Shown here piece by piece: positions 1 through 7,158 of a stretch of DNA of 36,102 nucleotides (positions are counted from its first letter, which is position 1; each line of letters starts with the position of its first letter). The translations under genes were made by a program, and so were the position numbers. The stretch is from Calothrix sp. HK-06 (GTDB taxonomy: Bacteria > Cyanobacteriota > Cyanobacteriia > Cyanobacteriales > Nostocaceae), in NCBI RefSeq assembly GCF_001904745.1, contig NZ_MRCD01000089.1:1-36102 (forward strand). The letters run 5' to 3'. The notes beneath the pieces were generated by a model, which saw nothing but the letters and a program-made list of their open reading frames with translations, searched no databases and was not told the DNA's origin.

Positions 1-391
1 GCACTTTTATACGTTTAATTGATTAATTAATATTACTAAAGCATTTTTTGTATACAATATCTAATACTATATTTGATAAATGTCTTGTAAAGATTCAATA
101 AATTTATCAATTAAAATTTTATATGTTTTAGTACAGGCATCAACTTTCCTTGTTTCATAAAAGTTTTTAATAAAGATACGGTTATAGGTTTGTGTTGGGT
201 TACGCGAAGCGCGTAACCCAACCAACGTTATCCCAAAAGACGTTCAGTAAGTAGCGGTTTAATTATCATATGGGTACTTCAAGTATTTGAGGCTGCTCTT
301 TGCAATATTTTTACAGAGATTTCAAACTTGGACTACCAAATGTAAAAATTTGCCATTACTGCATAAAATCAACGCGAATTACATGAAACTA
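1..391. other. A+T-rich intergenic start of window
   Basis: No convincing coding frame on either strand. The only structure I can support is the hairpin at 194-222 listed separately. The stretch lies downstream of the minus-strand oxidoreductase ending at 392, so it is the 3' flank of the sugar cluster. Confidence 0.6.
194..222. repeat. Hairpin repeat, GTTGGGTTACGC type
   Basis: Perfect 12-bp arms GTTGGGTTACGC (194-205) and GCGTAACCCAAC (211-222) around a 5-nt loop. Repeats of this kind are common between genes in filamentous cyanobacteria. It sits about 170 bp past the stop of the minus-strand oxidoreductase and could help end transcription, but no T-run follows on that strand, so the terminator role is only a guess. 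Confidence 0.7.
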
Positions 392-1705
392 TTATCCAAC
401 TGCTGCCATTGCTTTCATTGGAGCAAAATATGCATCTTGTTCTGCACGCAGTTTGTCACAAAGTCTACCACTGGGCAATTCTACGTCATCGTAAGTCAAT
501 ACTTGATCTTTCGCAATATCACGCTTGAGACGACATCCTTCTGCTAAACCCATTGGTAATAGTTTTTGCTGTTGGGCAATCTCCGAATTTTCGCACTGAC
601 CGTATGTCATGTAATAACCGATACCATCTAGTGTTTCACCAGCTTTCAGGTCAATTTTCGCGGTGGTAACAACATCAACAAGTGGTTTTCCTTGCGGCGC
701 CAATATATAGTCACCGAAAAGAACAACACGCGCAACAGAGAGCGGAACTTCAAAGTGACAAAGGTGATAAGGTGTGTAAAAACTGTAAAGTGGTCCTTCA
801 CCCAATTTATAAAGGTTTAAGTAATGTTGTTGTTTTGGGTCATCATGTGAACCAAACACAAATACACCTGGTCCAGGTTTGGCGCCAACAACATAGTCAA
901 CGATGCCTCCCAATTCTTTGAGTTGGTCAACATCATACATATTCGTCATTTCATCGACGTGACCACTGAAGTCATACCCAAACATTCCTCGCTTGGCAAC
1001 TTTCATTCCTGTGGCATTAGCAACAATAGCTTGCTCGAATGAAATTTTGGTTCCATCAGCAAAGCTTGTCACCATGCTAGGTTTTTGACCCCAGCGTTTC
1101 GCAAAAGCTTCTTGAGTCGTTGGGTTACGATATGGGTCTTGCAAACCTTTTATGTTGCCGCACAGTAAAGGAGTTAAACCAATACTTTTTACAAAACGGT
1201 ATAAATTTAGTTGTACTCCCGGTTGATCCCCGTCGCAAGCTGTTAGAATAACACCAGCTTTATCAGCGTAAACTTTTAAAATGGCGCCAATAGTTCCATC
1301 GAGTTCTGCATTCATCATCACCACATGCTTATGATTTGCTATTGCTTCCATAACTATATGGGCGCCAAATTCAACGGCGCCAGTTACTTCAATAAGCGCA
1401 TCGATTCCTTCAGCACGACACAATAGCATCGCGTCTTCGGTAACTGCATATCCACCACGTGCAATAGTGTCTTCTAATTCGGTCACAGTTGTTACTGTTT
1501 GAAAATTTTCAATTCCCGCTTCTGAATACGCGCGCTTGGCTGCATCAAGATTACGGTTAGAAATTGCCACTAATTCCATACCCGGAACTGAGTTAGCAAT
1601 TTGATTAGCTATTCCTCGTCCCATAAATCCGGCGCCAATCATTGCGACTTTGACCGGATTACCAGCTTCTTGACGTGCTTTCAATGCGGTATCAATAATT
1701 ATCAT
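392..1705 (-). CDS. NAD(P)-dependent oxidoreductase with C-terminal SAF domain
   Basis: A 437-residue protein with an N-terminal Rossmann fold (MIGAGFMGRGIANQI near residues 22-36), a central homoserine-dehydrogenase / Gfo-Idh-like catalytic part, and a C-terminal SAF region (about residues 350-420) resembling that of sialic acid synthases and FlgA. Relatives in cyanobacteria are annotated as SAF-domain NAD(P)H-dependent oxidoreductases and tend to occur beside nucleotide-sugar genes. It probably reduces or oxidises a sugar intermediate of this cluster; the substrate is unknown. An upstream TTG at 1711 is possible, but the ATG at 1705 has GGAG nine bases before it and is preferred. It is the last gene of the minus-strand cluster, 38 bp after the GT4 gene. 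Confidence 0.8.
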   Translation of the reverse strand: MIIIDTALKARQEAGNPVKVAMIGAGFMGRGIANQIANSVPGMELVAISNRNLDAAKRAYSEAGIENFQTVTTVTELEDTIARGGYAVTEDAMLLCRAEGIDALIEVTGAVEFGAHIVMEAIANHKHVVMMNAELDGTIGAILKVYADKAGVILTACDGDQPGVQLNLYRFVKSIGLTPLLCGNIKGLQDPYRNPTTQEAFAKRWGQKPSMVTSFADGTKISFEQAIVANATGMKVAKRGMFGYDFSGHVDEMTNMYDVDQLKELGGIVDYVVGAKPGPGVFVFGSHDDPKQQHYLNLYKLGEGPLYSFYTPYHLCHFEVPLSVARVVLFGDYILAPQGKPLVDVVTTAKIDLKAGETLDGIGYYMTYGQCENSEIAQQQKLLPMGLAEGCRLKRDIAKDQVLTYDDVELPSGRLCDKLRAEQDAYFAPMKAMAAVG

Positions 1706-1743
1706 GTTCAATTACTCCGTTTATTGTGAAATTAATATTGCGT

Positions 1744-2985
1744 TTACCCAGCTATAGCACTTGCTAGTTGTTTATCAACGTTTGTAGTTTTTTCTGTTGT
1801 ACTCCGATTTTTGATAATGTCCAACACTGCATTACGGTAAGCTACTGCAAAACATTCTTTAGTATGATTATTTCTGGCGTATTCCCATGCTTTGCGTGAC
1901 ATGGTTTTGAGTTCTTCTGTTGGTTGATTGGATACGAACTCAATGGCTGCTTTAATATTTTCAATTGAGCAATCTTTAAGAATTACTCCAAAATCATACA
2001 CGTTGGCGCCTGTTTCGTAGCTAAGAACCGGAATTAAGCCAGCTTGCATAGCGGTAATTGCTGCTCCCGCTTGTCCCTCGCAAGCTGAAGGATAAATTAA
2101 TGCCAAAGTATTTTTCGTCAAATCCAAAAATTCTTGACTACCAACATCAATCCATCCGTGAACGTGAATGTTAGGAGTTTCGTAAAGCTCTTTGTGATAA
2201 GCACGCTCGAATACTTTATCACTATTAACAGGTCCACAAACTGTTAAATGGTAATCAGGCATTTGAGCAAACGCTTCAAGCGCCAAATCCAATCCTTTCA
2301 GTACTAACGCATTACTTCCAAACCATAGAAACCGTTTTTTGACGGCTTCAAAATTTTTATCTTCTGCCCAAGGACAAACTACAGACGAAGAAATAGGAAT
2401 ACGGTACATTGGTTTATGAGAATACGCAAAAGTCCCACAAGTAAAATCGTTACCTAGTACTGTTGCATAATCAGCGTATTCAATCCCCAAGTTGATATCT
2501 TCGTAACGTTGTGGATGCAGCGTGATACCCCGGCGCTGCTGCAAGTCATGAAGCCTTTTATACTCCGCTAAGTTACGAAATACCATATTGGCGATATCAA
2601 CATGAAGTATTTTGATGCAGTCAGGATTCAAATAAGGCGCCAAAGATTCAATACGATGGCGAATGTCGATAAAAAAGTCGTATTTTTTAGTAGGACGGAA
2701 TTCTTCGTTGTGGAACTGAATCACATCAACGCTGTATCCCATATCCAAAAAAGTTTGAGCAATTATCAAACATTCCCAGTTCCAACTTTGGTCATTAGGA
2801 ATGGGTTTACCTGCTGCTTGTAGAAGAAAAGGTTCTATCCGATAAGAAAGTAGTACATTCCCAACAGAAGAAGTTTGTGGTTTGAGCGATACAACTTTAA
2901 GCTTGCTAATATACTCAAGTCGAGCGCTAATTTTCTGAGACACTAAAGAGAACAATTGACTGACTTTATTTGTTATTTTTAACAT
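1744..2985 (-). CDS. Glycosyltransferase, GT4/GT1-like (GT-B fold)
   Basis: A 413-residue protein with the two-Rossmann GT-B layout. The C-terminal half holds the recognisable family signature: a nucleotide-sugar binding region with SNALVLKGLDLALEAF, then the EGQAGAAITAMQAGLIPVLS stretch, which carries the retaining-GT acidic position. It should transfer a sugar from a nucleotide donor onto a growing polysaccharide or lipid carrier on the cytoplasmic side of the membrane. No membrane segment is evident. It lies between rfbC and the SAF oxidoreductase on the same strand. The start at 2985 has AGGAA immediately before the ATG, which is unusually close; no better start is seen. Confidence 0.82.
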   Translation of the reverse strand: MLKITNKVSQLFSLVSQKISARLEYISKLKVVSLKPQTSSVGNVLLSYRIEPFLLQAAGKPIPNDQSWNWECLIIAQTFLDMGYSVDVIQFHNEEFRPTKKYDFFIDIRHRIESLAPYLNPDCIKILHVDIANMVFRNLAEYKRLHDLQQRRGITLHPQRYEDINLGIEYADYATVLGNDFTCGTFAYSHKPMYRIPISSSVVCPWAEDKNFEAVKKRFLWFGSNALVLKGLDLALEAFAQMPDYHLTVCGPVNSDKVFERAYHKELYETPNIHVHGWIDVGSQEFLDLTKNTLALIYPSACEGQAGAAITAMQAGLIPVLSYETGANVYDFGVILKDCSIENIKAAIEFVSNQPTEELKTMSRKAWEYARNNHTKECFAVAYRNAVLDIIKNRSTTEKTTNVDKQLASAIAG

Positions 2986-3032
2986 TTCCTACCGCTGATT
3001 CACTTATTGCATGAACTCTAGTAATTAACTAT

Positions 3033-3056
3033 CTTGTGGGATGCCAAACCCACAAG
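3033..3056. repeat. Short intergenic hairpin CTTGTGGG
   Basis: Arms CTTGTGGG (3033-3040) and CCCACAAG (3049-3056) with an 8-nt loop, in the 92-bp gap between the rfbC-like gene and the GT4 gene. CTTGTGGG-type sequences recur at 20993 and near 21325 in this window, so it belongs to a dispersed repeat type rather than being specific to this operon. Confidence 0.55.
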
Positions 3057-3077
3057 AAATTGTTTATTGGGACATAA

Positions 3078-3629
3078 CTAAACTGTGCCACCTACAACTG
3101 TGGCGCGTAAAAGAGGCCAATTCATATCCTTCTCGGAAATTTCAGTAACTTCGAGGGGCCATTGAATATTGAAGAAGGGGTCATTGTAACGCAAACCACG
3201 CTCGTACCCTGGAGTATAAAATTCTCCAACTTGGTAGACAACTTCTGCATCATCGGTAAGTGCTTGATAACCATGAGCAAACATTTCTGGAACATACAAC
3301 GCACGTCGGTTATCTGCGCTTAGTTCCACGCCAAAATGCTGTAAAAACGTTGGTGACTCTGGACGCATGTCAATAATCACATCGTAGATAGCACCCTTTG
3401 TACACCGTATTAACTTGGTTTCTGCTGCTGGTGCGATTTGATAATGCATTCCCCGTAACGTTCCTTTTTTATAGTTGTAGGATAAGTTACACTGAGCGAC
3501 AACAGGCTTTAAACCGTGCTGTTCAAATTCTTTTCCACAGAACGTGCGAGCAAAAAAGCCACGATGGTCGTGCTTTTCTTCTAGGTCAACAACGAAGGCA
3601 CCTTGTAGCTCGGTTTCTTTCAAAATCAT
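3078..3629 (-). CDS. rfbC: dTDP-4-dehydrorhamnose 3,5-epimerase family protein
   Basis: A 183-residue cupin epimerase of normal family length. It shows the family hallmarks: HRGFFARTF near residue 22, the catalytic His62 within LRGMHYQ, KLIRCTKGAIYDVIIDMR, and the GLRYNDP segment with the active-site tyrosine region just before it. RfbC enzymes epimerise C3 and/or C5 of 4-keto-6-deoxy nucleotide sugars. In this cluster the partner nucleotidyltransferase is a cytidylyltransferase, so the true substrate may be a CDP-linked keto sugar rather than dTDP-4-keto-6-deoxyglucose. A clear GAGGT Shine-Dalgarno lies upstream of the ATG at 3629. Confidence 0.9.
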   Translation of the reverse strand: MILKETELQGAFVVDLEEKHDHRGFFARTFCGKEFEQHGLKPVVAQCNLSYNYKKGTLRGMHYQIAPAAETKLIRCTKGAIYDVIIDMRPESPTFLQHFGVELSADNRRALYVPEMFAHGYQALTDDAEVVYQVGEFYTPGYERGLRYNDPFFNIQWPLEVTEISEKDMNWPLLRATVVGGTV

Positions 3630-3681
3630 AAAAAATATTACCTCAAAGTGAGATGTTCTTCAGTACTATTACTTCTTTATT

Positions 3682-3716
3682 AGAAACCAGGTTTCTATGC
3701 AAGAAAACTAGTTTCT
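3682..3716. repeat. Degenerate AGAAACCxGGTTTCT repeats overlapping a stop codon
   Basis: Two imperfect palindromes, AGAAACCAGGTTTCT (3682-3696) and AGAAAACTAGTTTCT (3702-3716), followed by two further GGTTTCT half-copies. They are variants of the 15-bp element at 4553, 16119, 20029, 23358 and 30934. The dioxygenase gene ends inside them at 3695, so its last residues are repeat-encoded. Confidence 0.75.
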
Positions 3717-4534
3717 AGGTTTCTAGGTTTCGCAAAAGTATCGTCCCAATATTGGGTACAATCTTGAGGATTTTTGGGGGGATTGGCGGTATAAACGTAG
3801 AAGAGCGCCGAGCGTTCTATAGAGCGCGCTGTACCGTGATGAAGAATCGCTTTTGTATCTGCTAGTAAAACTGTACCTGCTTTGCCAGGGCAAGATTTCC
3901 ATGCTGACTTAGGAATAATTGATAAGAGTGTTTTATCATCAATACCCAAGTAGCCTGACTGCCACAATTTGTAGTAAATCTTGTAGTAGTTTAAGCTATA
4001 CAGGCTAGTCAAATTTAAAGGGACATATTCAAATGGCCCATGTTCTGGTTCTACGTCCTGTAAATATACAAAAGCTTTAATAATACGACGGTCTTCAGAG
4101 TCTTTATGCCACAACGCGGTTCCAAACTGGTTTTCGTTAGGGAAATCTTTGCGTAAGTGTACACCCTGAAATGCGACTGGTAGACCAATATAGTTTTCTA
4201 TAATATCAACTAACAGGCGTTCGTTACCCCAGCGTGAAAACTCTGGAATATCTGTTACAGTGTAAATTTGTGGTAATTTCTGACCCTTGCTGGTTAATTT
4301 CGGCTGAGTCATCGTAGCTAAGTATTGCTCTGATGCGCGAAGCAAGTCATCGGATGATGCTAGTCCTAATTCAGACAGTGAAGTTAAACATGCTCCTTCA
4401 GTTTTTAATGTCTTGACGATCCGAGCATATTTTTCTTCTAAAATAGGTAAATTAGGTGCATGATTTGAGAGGGCAACTCTATAAGCTAATTCTGATTTTA
4501 ATTCTGTAAGTTTGTGTGTAATCGCCTTTAGCAT
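3695..4534 (-). CDS. Phytanoyl-CoA dioxygenase (PhyH)-like Fe(II)/2-oxoglutarate oxygenase
   Basis: A 279-residue protein resembling PhyH-family oxygenases. The iron-binding triad is visible as WHKDSED (the HxD pair) and the distal ILHHGTARS histidine with a following arginine for 2-oxoglutarate. Such enzymes hydroxylate small molecules or sugars; the substrate here is unknown, but the position between glycosyltransferase and epimerase genes suggests modification of the surface glycan. An in-frame ATG at 4573 would add 13 residues encoded by a repeat (RRNPVS). The ATG at 4534, with ACAGGA upstream, is preferred. The C-terminus KPRNLETSFLA is encoded by the degenerate repeat at 3682-3716, so the original end of the protein may have been replaced. 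Confidence 0.75.
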   Translation of the reverse strand: MLKAITHKLTELKSELAYRVALSNHAPNLPILEEKYARIVKTLKTEGACLTSLSELGLASSDDLLRASEQYLATMTQPKLTSKGQKLPQIYTVTDIPEFSRWGNERLLVDIIENYIGLPVAFQGVHLRKDFPNENQFGTALWHKDSEDRRIIKAFVYLQDVEPEHGPFEYVPLNLTSLYSLNYYKIYYKLWQSGYLGIDDKTLLSIIPKSAWKSCPGKAGTVLLADTKAILHHGTARSIERSALFYVYTANPPKNPQDCTQYWDDTFAKPRNLETSFLA

Positions 4535-4552
4535 AATATTCCTGTAACTTAA

Positions 4553-4684
4553 AGAAACCGGGTTTCTACGCATTTATTGTCGCAGACAAATCATCGTTTT
4601 TATTACAATATCAACCAAGAAACCCGGTTTCTAGTTGATATTTCTACGCAAATTCATCGTTTTTATTACAGAAACCCGGTTTCT
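4553..4684. repeat. Three copies of the AGAAACCSGGTTTCT element
   Basis: Palindromic 15-mers at 4553-4567 (AGAAACCGGGTTTCT), 4618-4632 and 4670-4684 (AGAAACCCGGTTTCT). The interval 4568-4617 contains TACGCATTTATTGTCGCAGA and ATCGTTTTTATTACA; closely similar cores occur between the arms at 16119-16196 and 30934-30999. It looks like a MITE-like or REP-like unit of about 65-80 bp bounded by inverted 15-mers, here present as two head-to-tail units sharing a middle arm. Confidence 0.85.
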
Positions 4685-5661
4685 ATTGGATGTAAAGTTT
4701 TATCAACTTGTTTGTTAAGCTTCATTAAATATAGTGCTGATACTGCTACTAAACGCCAAAAAGGAATCACTATTTGAAGTGTGTAGAGAGGCCATCTACG
4801 TAAGGCGCCTAACAGTACTTTTAAATTTGCTTCTCTAAAGGAGTGCAAAATCATTCGTCGGCAGAACTGTTTGGAATATCCGGTTTCCTCTAACTTGATA
4901 ATTACTTCTGGTGTATGTTTGTACTGCATTAATAATGCAGATTTTGGCTCTTTTTGCCAATAGCTTACACCAACAACGCATTCCATAAAGTTGTCTGTAG
5001 TAACGATAATTCTGCCACGTGCAGCACAGTAACCAGCGAAATAAGCTAAAAATATCCAGTTATTTTCTGTTTCTGGCCAATAATTAAGCGCTTCTTTGAC
5101 AAGCTCCGTTTTATAAATTGTTGCTGTTAGAAAAATTACGGCGCCGATGCTTTTCTCGAAGCAATGCTCATAAATCGCTTTACTATCACCGTTACCATCA
5201 TCCGCGTTAGCATCAAACCAGCGATTTCCAACAATCGTGGGTGGATGAACATCTTCACCAGTAATTTGATTGCGTCCAGAGAAATTTAAAAATATAAGCG
5301 AAATATCTTCTTTCTCTTTGACTTTATTTAAAACGTAGCTGACAGCACGAGTTTGAATTGGGTCATCATCACCAATTGTCCAAACGTACTTAGTCGTAGC
5401 CGTTTTTAAACAATAGTTAATGTTTTTTAGGACTCCTAAATTCTCTATATTTCTATTATATCGAAAGGTGATATTACTAACTTGACTTTGCCATTTCTTT
5501 ACAATCTGTGGAGTATTATCTGTAGAGCAGTTGTCAGAAACTAAAATTTCGCAATCTGTCTCAAATCCTTTGATAGCATCAATAAGCCAAGCAATCTGTC
5601 TATCTAGCGATTGCGCGCGGTTGTAAGTTGGAATAGCGATAGTCAGTAATTTATGATTCAT
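4666..5661 (-). CDS. Glycosyltransferase family 2 (GT-A)
   Basis: A 331-residue protein with a typical GT2 opening (LLTIAIPTYNRAQSLDRQI), the ILVSDNCSTDNT nucleotide-binding strand, and the metal-binding acidic motif TIGDDDPI near residue 98. It should add a sugar during surface polysaccharide or glycolipid assembly in the cytoplasm. The C-terminal third has a hydrophobic stretch (LYTLQIVIPFWRLVAVSALY) that may associate with the membrane. The last residues (ETGFL) and the TAA stop come from the repeat at 4670-4684, so the natural C-terminus has probably been altered by repeat insertion. The gene is preceded by a methyltransferase pseudogene. Confidence 0.85.
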   Translation of the reverse strand: MNHKLLTIAIPTYNRAQSLDRQIAWLIDAIKGFETDCEILVSDNCSTDNTPQIVKKWQSQVSNITFRYNRNIENLGVLKNINYCLKTATTKYVWTIGDDDPIQTRAVSYVLNKVKEKEDISLIFLNFSGRNQITGEDVHPPTIVGNRWFDANADDGNGDSKAIYEHCFEKSIGAVIFLTATIYKTELVKEALNYWPETENNWIFLAYFAGYCAARGRIIVTTDNFMECVVGVSYWQKEPKSALLMQYKHTPEVIIKLEETGYSKQFCRRMILHSFREANLKVLLGALRRWPLYTLQIVIPFWRLVAVSALYLMKLNKQVDKTLHPIETGFL

Positions 5662-5744
5662 AGGGTTTAGATAATATATATATTTATTACATATTTAATC
5701 AGGTGGGCTAGCCCCGCCTACTGTTGCTATGCTGATAATACTAG

Positions 5745-5958
5745 TTATTTAGCAGTTTGAACGCCGAAGAATTTGACAATACTAAGAATACCTTTCGCTT
5801 CAGCAACTTTAGCAGACGTAAGCATGAAGTGGATAAAACTTTTCAGCTTGATTAAGTTGATGTTAGTTAAAATAAGCATTCGCTAGAGGGGACATTCCTA
5901 AGTCAACAAAAGTATGTTGTAAAGGTTGAGCTTTGAAGCGACATTGTGCTTTTGCCAT
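5745..5958 (-). pseudogene. Remnant of a SAM-dependent sugar C-methyltransferase
   Basis: The ATG at 5958 (with GGGAGA upstream) opens a frame matching the N-terminal zinc-binding part of class I sugar C-methyltransferases: CRFKAQPLQHTFVDLGMSPL, then an in-frame TAA, then HQLNQAEKFYPLHAYVC. It breaks off there and, in another frame, resumes with AKGILSIVKFFGVQTAK and a stop. That piece resembles a segment normally found more than 80 residues further into such enzymes. So there is one nonsense codon, an internal deletion with a frame change, and loss of the C-terminal half. Family identity is from my knowledge of the motifs. The intact gene would fit this nucleotide-sugar cluster, making a branched sugar. 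Confidence 0.72.
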
Positions 5959-5982
5959 ATCTTTCTCCCGTGATTGTGCTGT

Positions 5983-6028
5983 GTTTGTAGTAAGTTATTT
6001 GAGTGCTTATAATTAACTTACTACAAAC
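5983..6028. repeat. 15-bp perfect inverted repeat
   Basis: Arms GTTTGTAGTAAGTTA (5983-5997) and TAACTTACTACAAAC (6014-6028) with a 16-nt loop, between the epimerase gene (ends 6082) and the methyltransferase remnant. A strong transcript hairpin is expected on either strand. There is no adjacent T-run, so it is more likely an intergenic repeat or RNA stability element than a classic terminator. Confidence 0.75.
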
Positions 6029-6081
6029 ATATTGCGACTTTATAGCAAACTTATTGCAAGCGTGTTACAAAATGAATGCAA

Positions 6082-7113
6082 TTAGCTGTTTTTTGCCCAG
6101 AAAAAGTCTTGATCAATCTGAGCCGTCCGAATCAAATACTCTAGTTGTTTTAATCTAGTAAAACCTCTCGATGTAAAAGTTTCTTCGGTCATGTCAATAC
6201 GTTGAAACAAATTGTATAATTGCTCGGCACCGCGTTGAGCATTCCAATCGCATTTGAAGCCTGGTAAAACAGTATTAATTTTCTCAAACGACACACGGTA
6301 ACTACGATTATCGGCGCCATTATCACCAAAGCTCAACTTACAACCTTTGAACACATCGGCGATGATTTCAGCAATTTCTTTAACGCGGTAATTGTTAGAG
6401 GTATCACCAACATTAAATATTTGGTTGTGAACAATATCGCGAGGTGCTTCAAGCGCACAAACAATCGCTTTACATATATCAAGACCATGAACAAGTGGGC
6501 GCCAAGGAGTACCATCACTGGTCATCTTAATTTCTTTAGTTGTCCATGCCAGTCCTGACAAGTTGTTCAATACAATGTCAAACCGCATCCGAGGTGAGGC
6601 GCCGAAAGCTGTTGCATTCCGCATGAATGTTGGCGAAAAGTCATCTGAAGCCATAGGCGCCAAATCACGCTCAACTAAAGTTTTGCACTCAGCATAAGCA
6701 GTTTGAGGATTAACTGGAGACTCTTCGGTTACATCTCCTGCTGTCGCTACTCCGTAAACACTACATGAAGACATGTAAACAAAACGGCGTATACCAGCAT
6801 CTTTTGCCAACTTGGCGAGACGTACCGAGCCTTTATGGTTAATATCGTAAGTTATGTTAGGTGCAAGTTGACCTGCTGGGTCATTTGATAGTTCCGCCAT
6901 GTGAACAATTGCTTCAACCCCTTCTAAATCTTCGGCATTAATATGACGAATATCTTTGTTAAGGGTTTTAGCGGTAATCTCTGTACCGTTATATAACCAG
7001 CCAACTTTGTAATAGCCAGTATCTACTCCAAGAACTTCATGTCCACGTTCATGAAGCAGAGCAGGAAGTAGCGAGCCTAAGTAACCTTCGGTGCCTGTTA
7101 CAAGTACTTTCAT
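6082..7113 (-). CDS. NAD-dependent epimerase/dehydratase (extended SDR)
   Basis: A 343-residue extended short-chain dehydrogenase. The cofactor motif GTEGYLG is at residues 7-13, the serine stretch MSSCSVYG at 114-121, and the catalytic pair Tyr140/Lys144 sits in YAECK. The C-terminal half carries the sugar-binding SDR features (RPLVHGLDI and the NVGDTSNNYRVKEIAEII region). It should epimerise, dehydrate or reduce a nucleotide sugar in the cytoplasm. I cannot tell from sequence whether it replaces the missing CDP-glucose 4,6-dehydratase. It is 45 bp downstream of the FAD oxidase gene and probably co-transcribed with it. Confidence 0.87.
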   Translation of the reverse strand: MKVLVTGTEGYLGSLLPALLHERGHEVLGVDTGYYKVGWLYNGTEITAKTLNKDIRHINAEDLEGVEAIVHMAELSNDPAGQLAPNITYDINHKGSVRLAKLAKDAGIRRFVYMSSCSVYGVATAGDVTEESPVNPQTAYAECKTLVERDLAPMASDDFSPTFMRNATAFGASPRMRFDIVLNNLSGLAWTTKEIKMTSDGTPWRPLVHGLDICKAIVCALEAPRDIVHNQIFNVGDTSNNYRVKEIAEIIADVFKGCKLSFGDNGADNRSYRVSFEKINTVLPGFKCDWNAQRGAEQLYNLFQRIDMTEETFTSRGFTRLKQLEYLIRTAQIDQDFFWAKNS

Positions 7114-7158
7114 GTTCTTAATTATCCTTATTATCCTTATAGGTAGTGAAGTTAAGTT

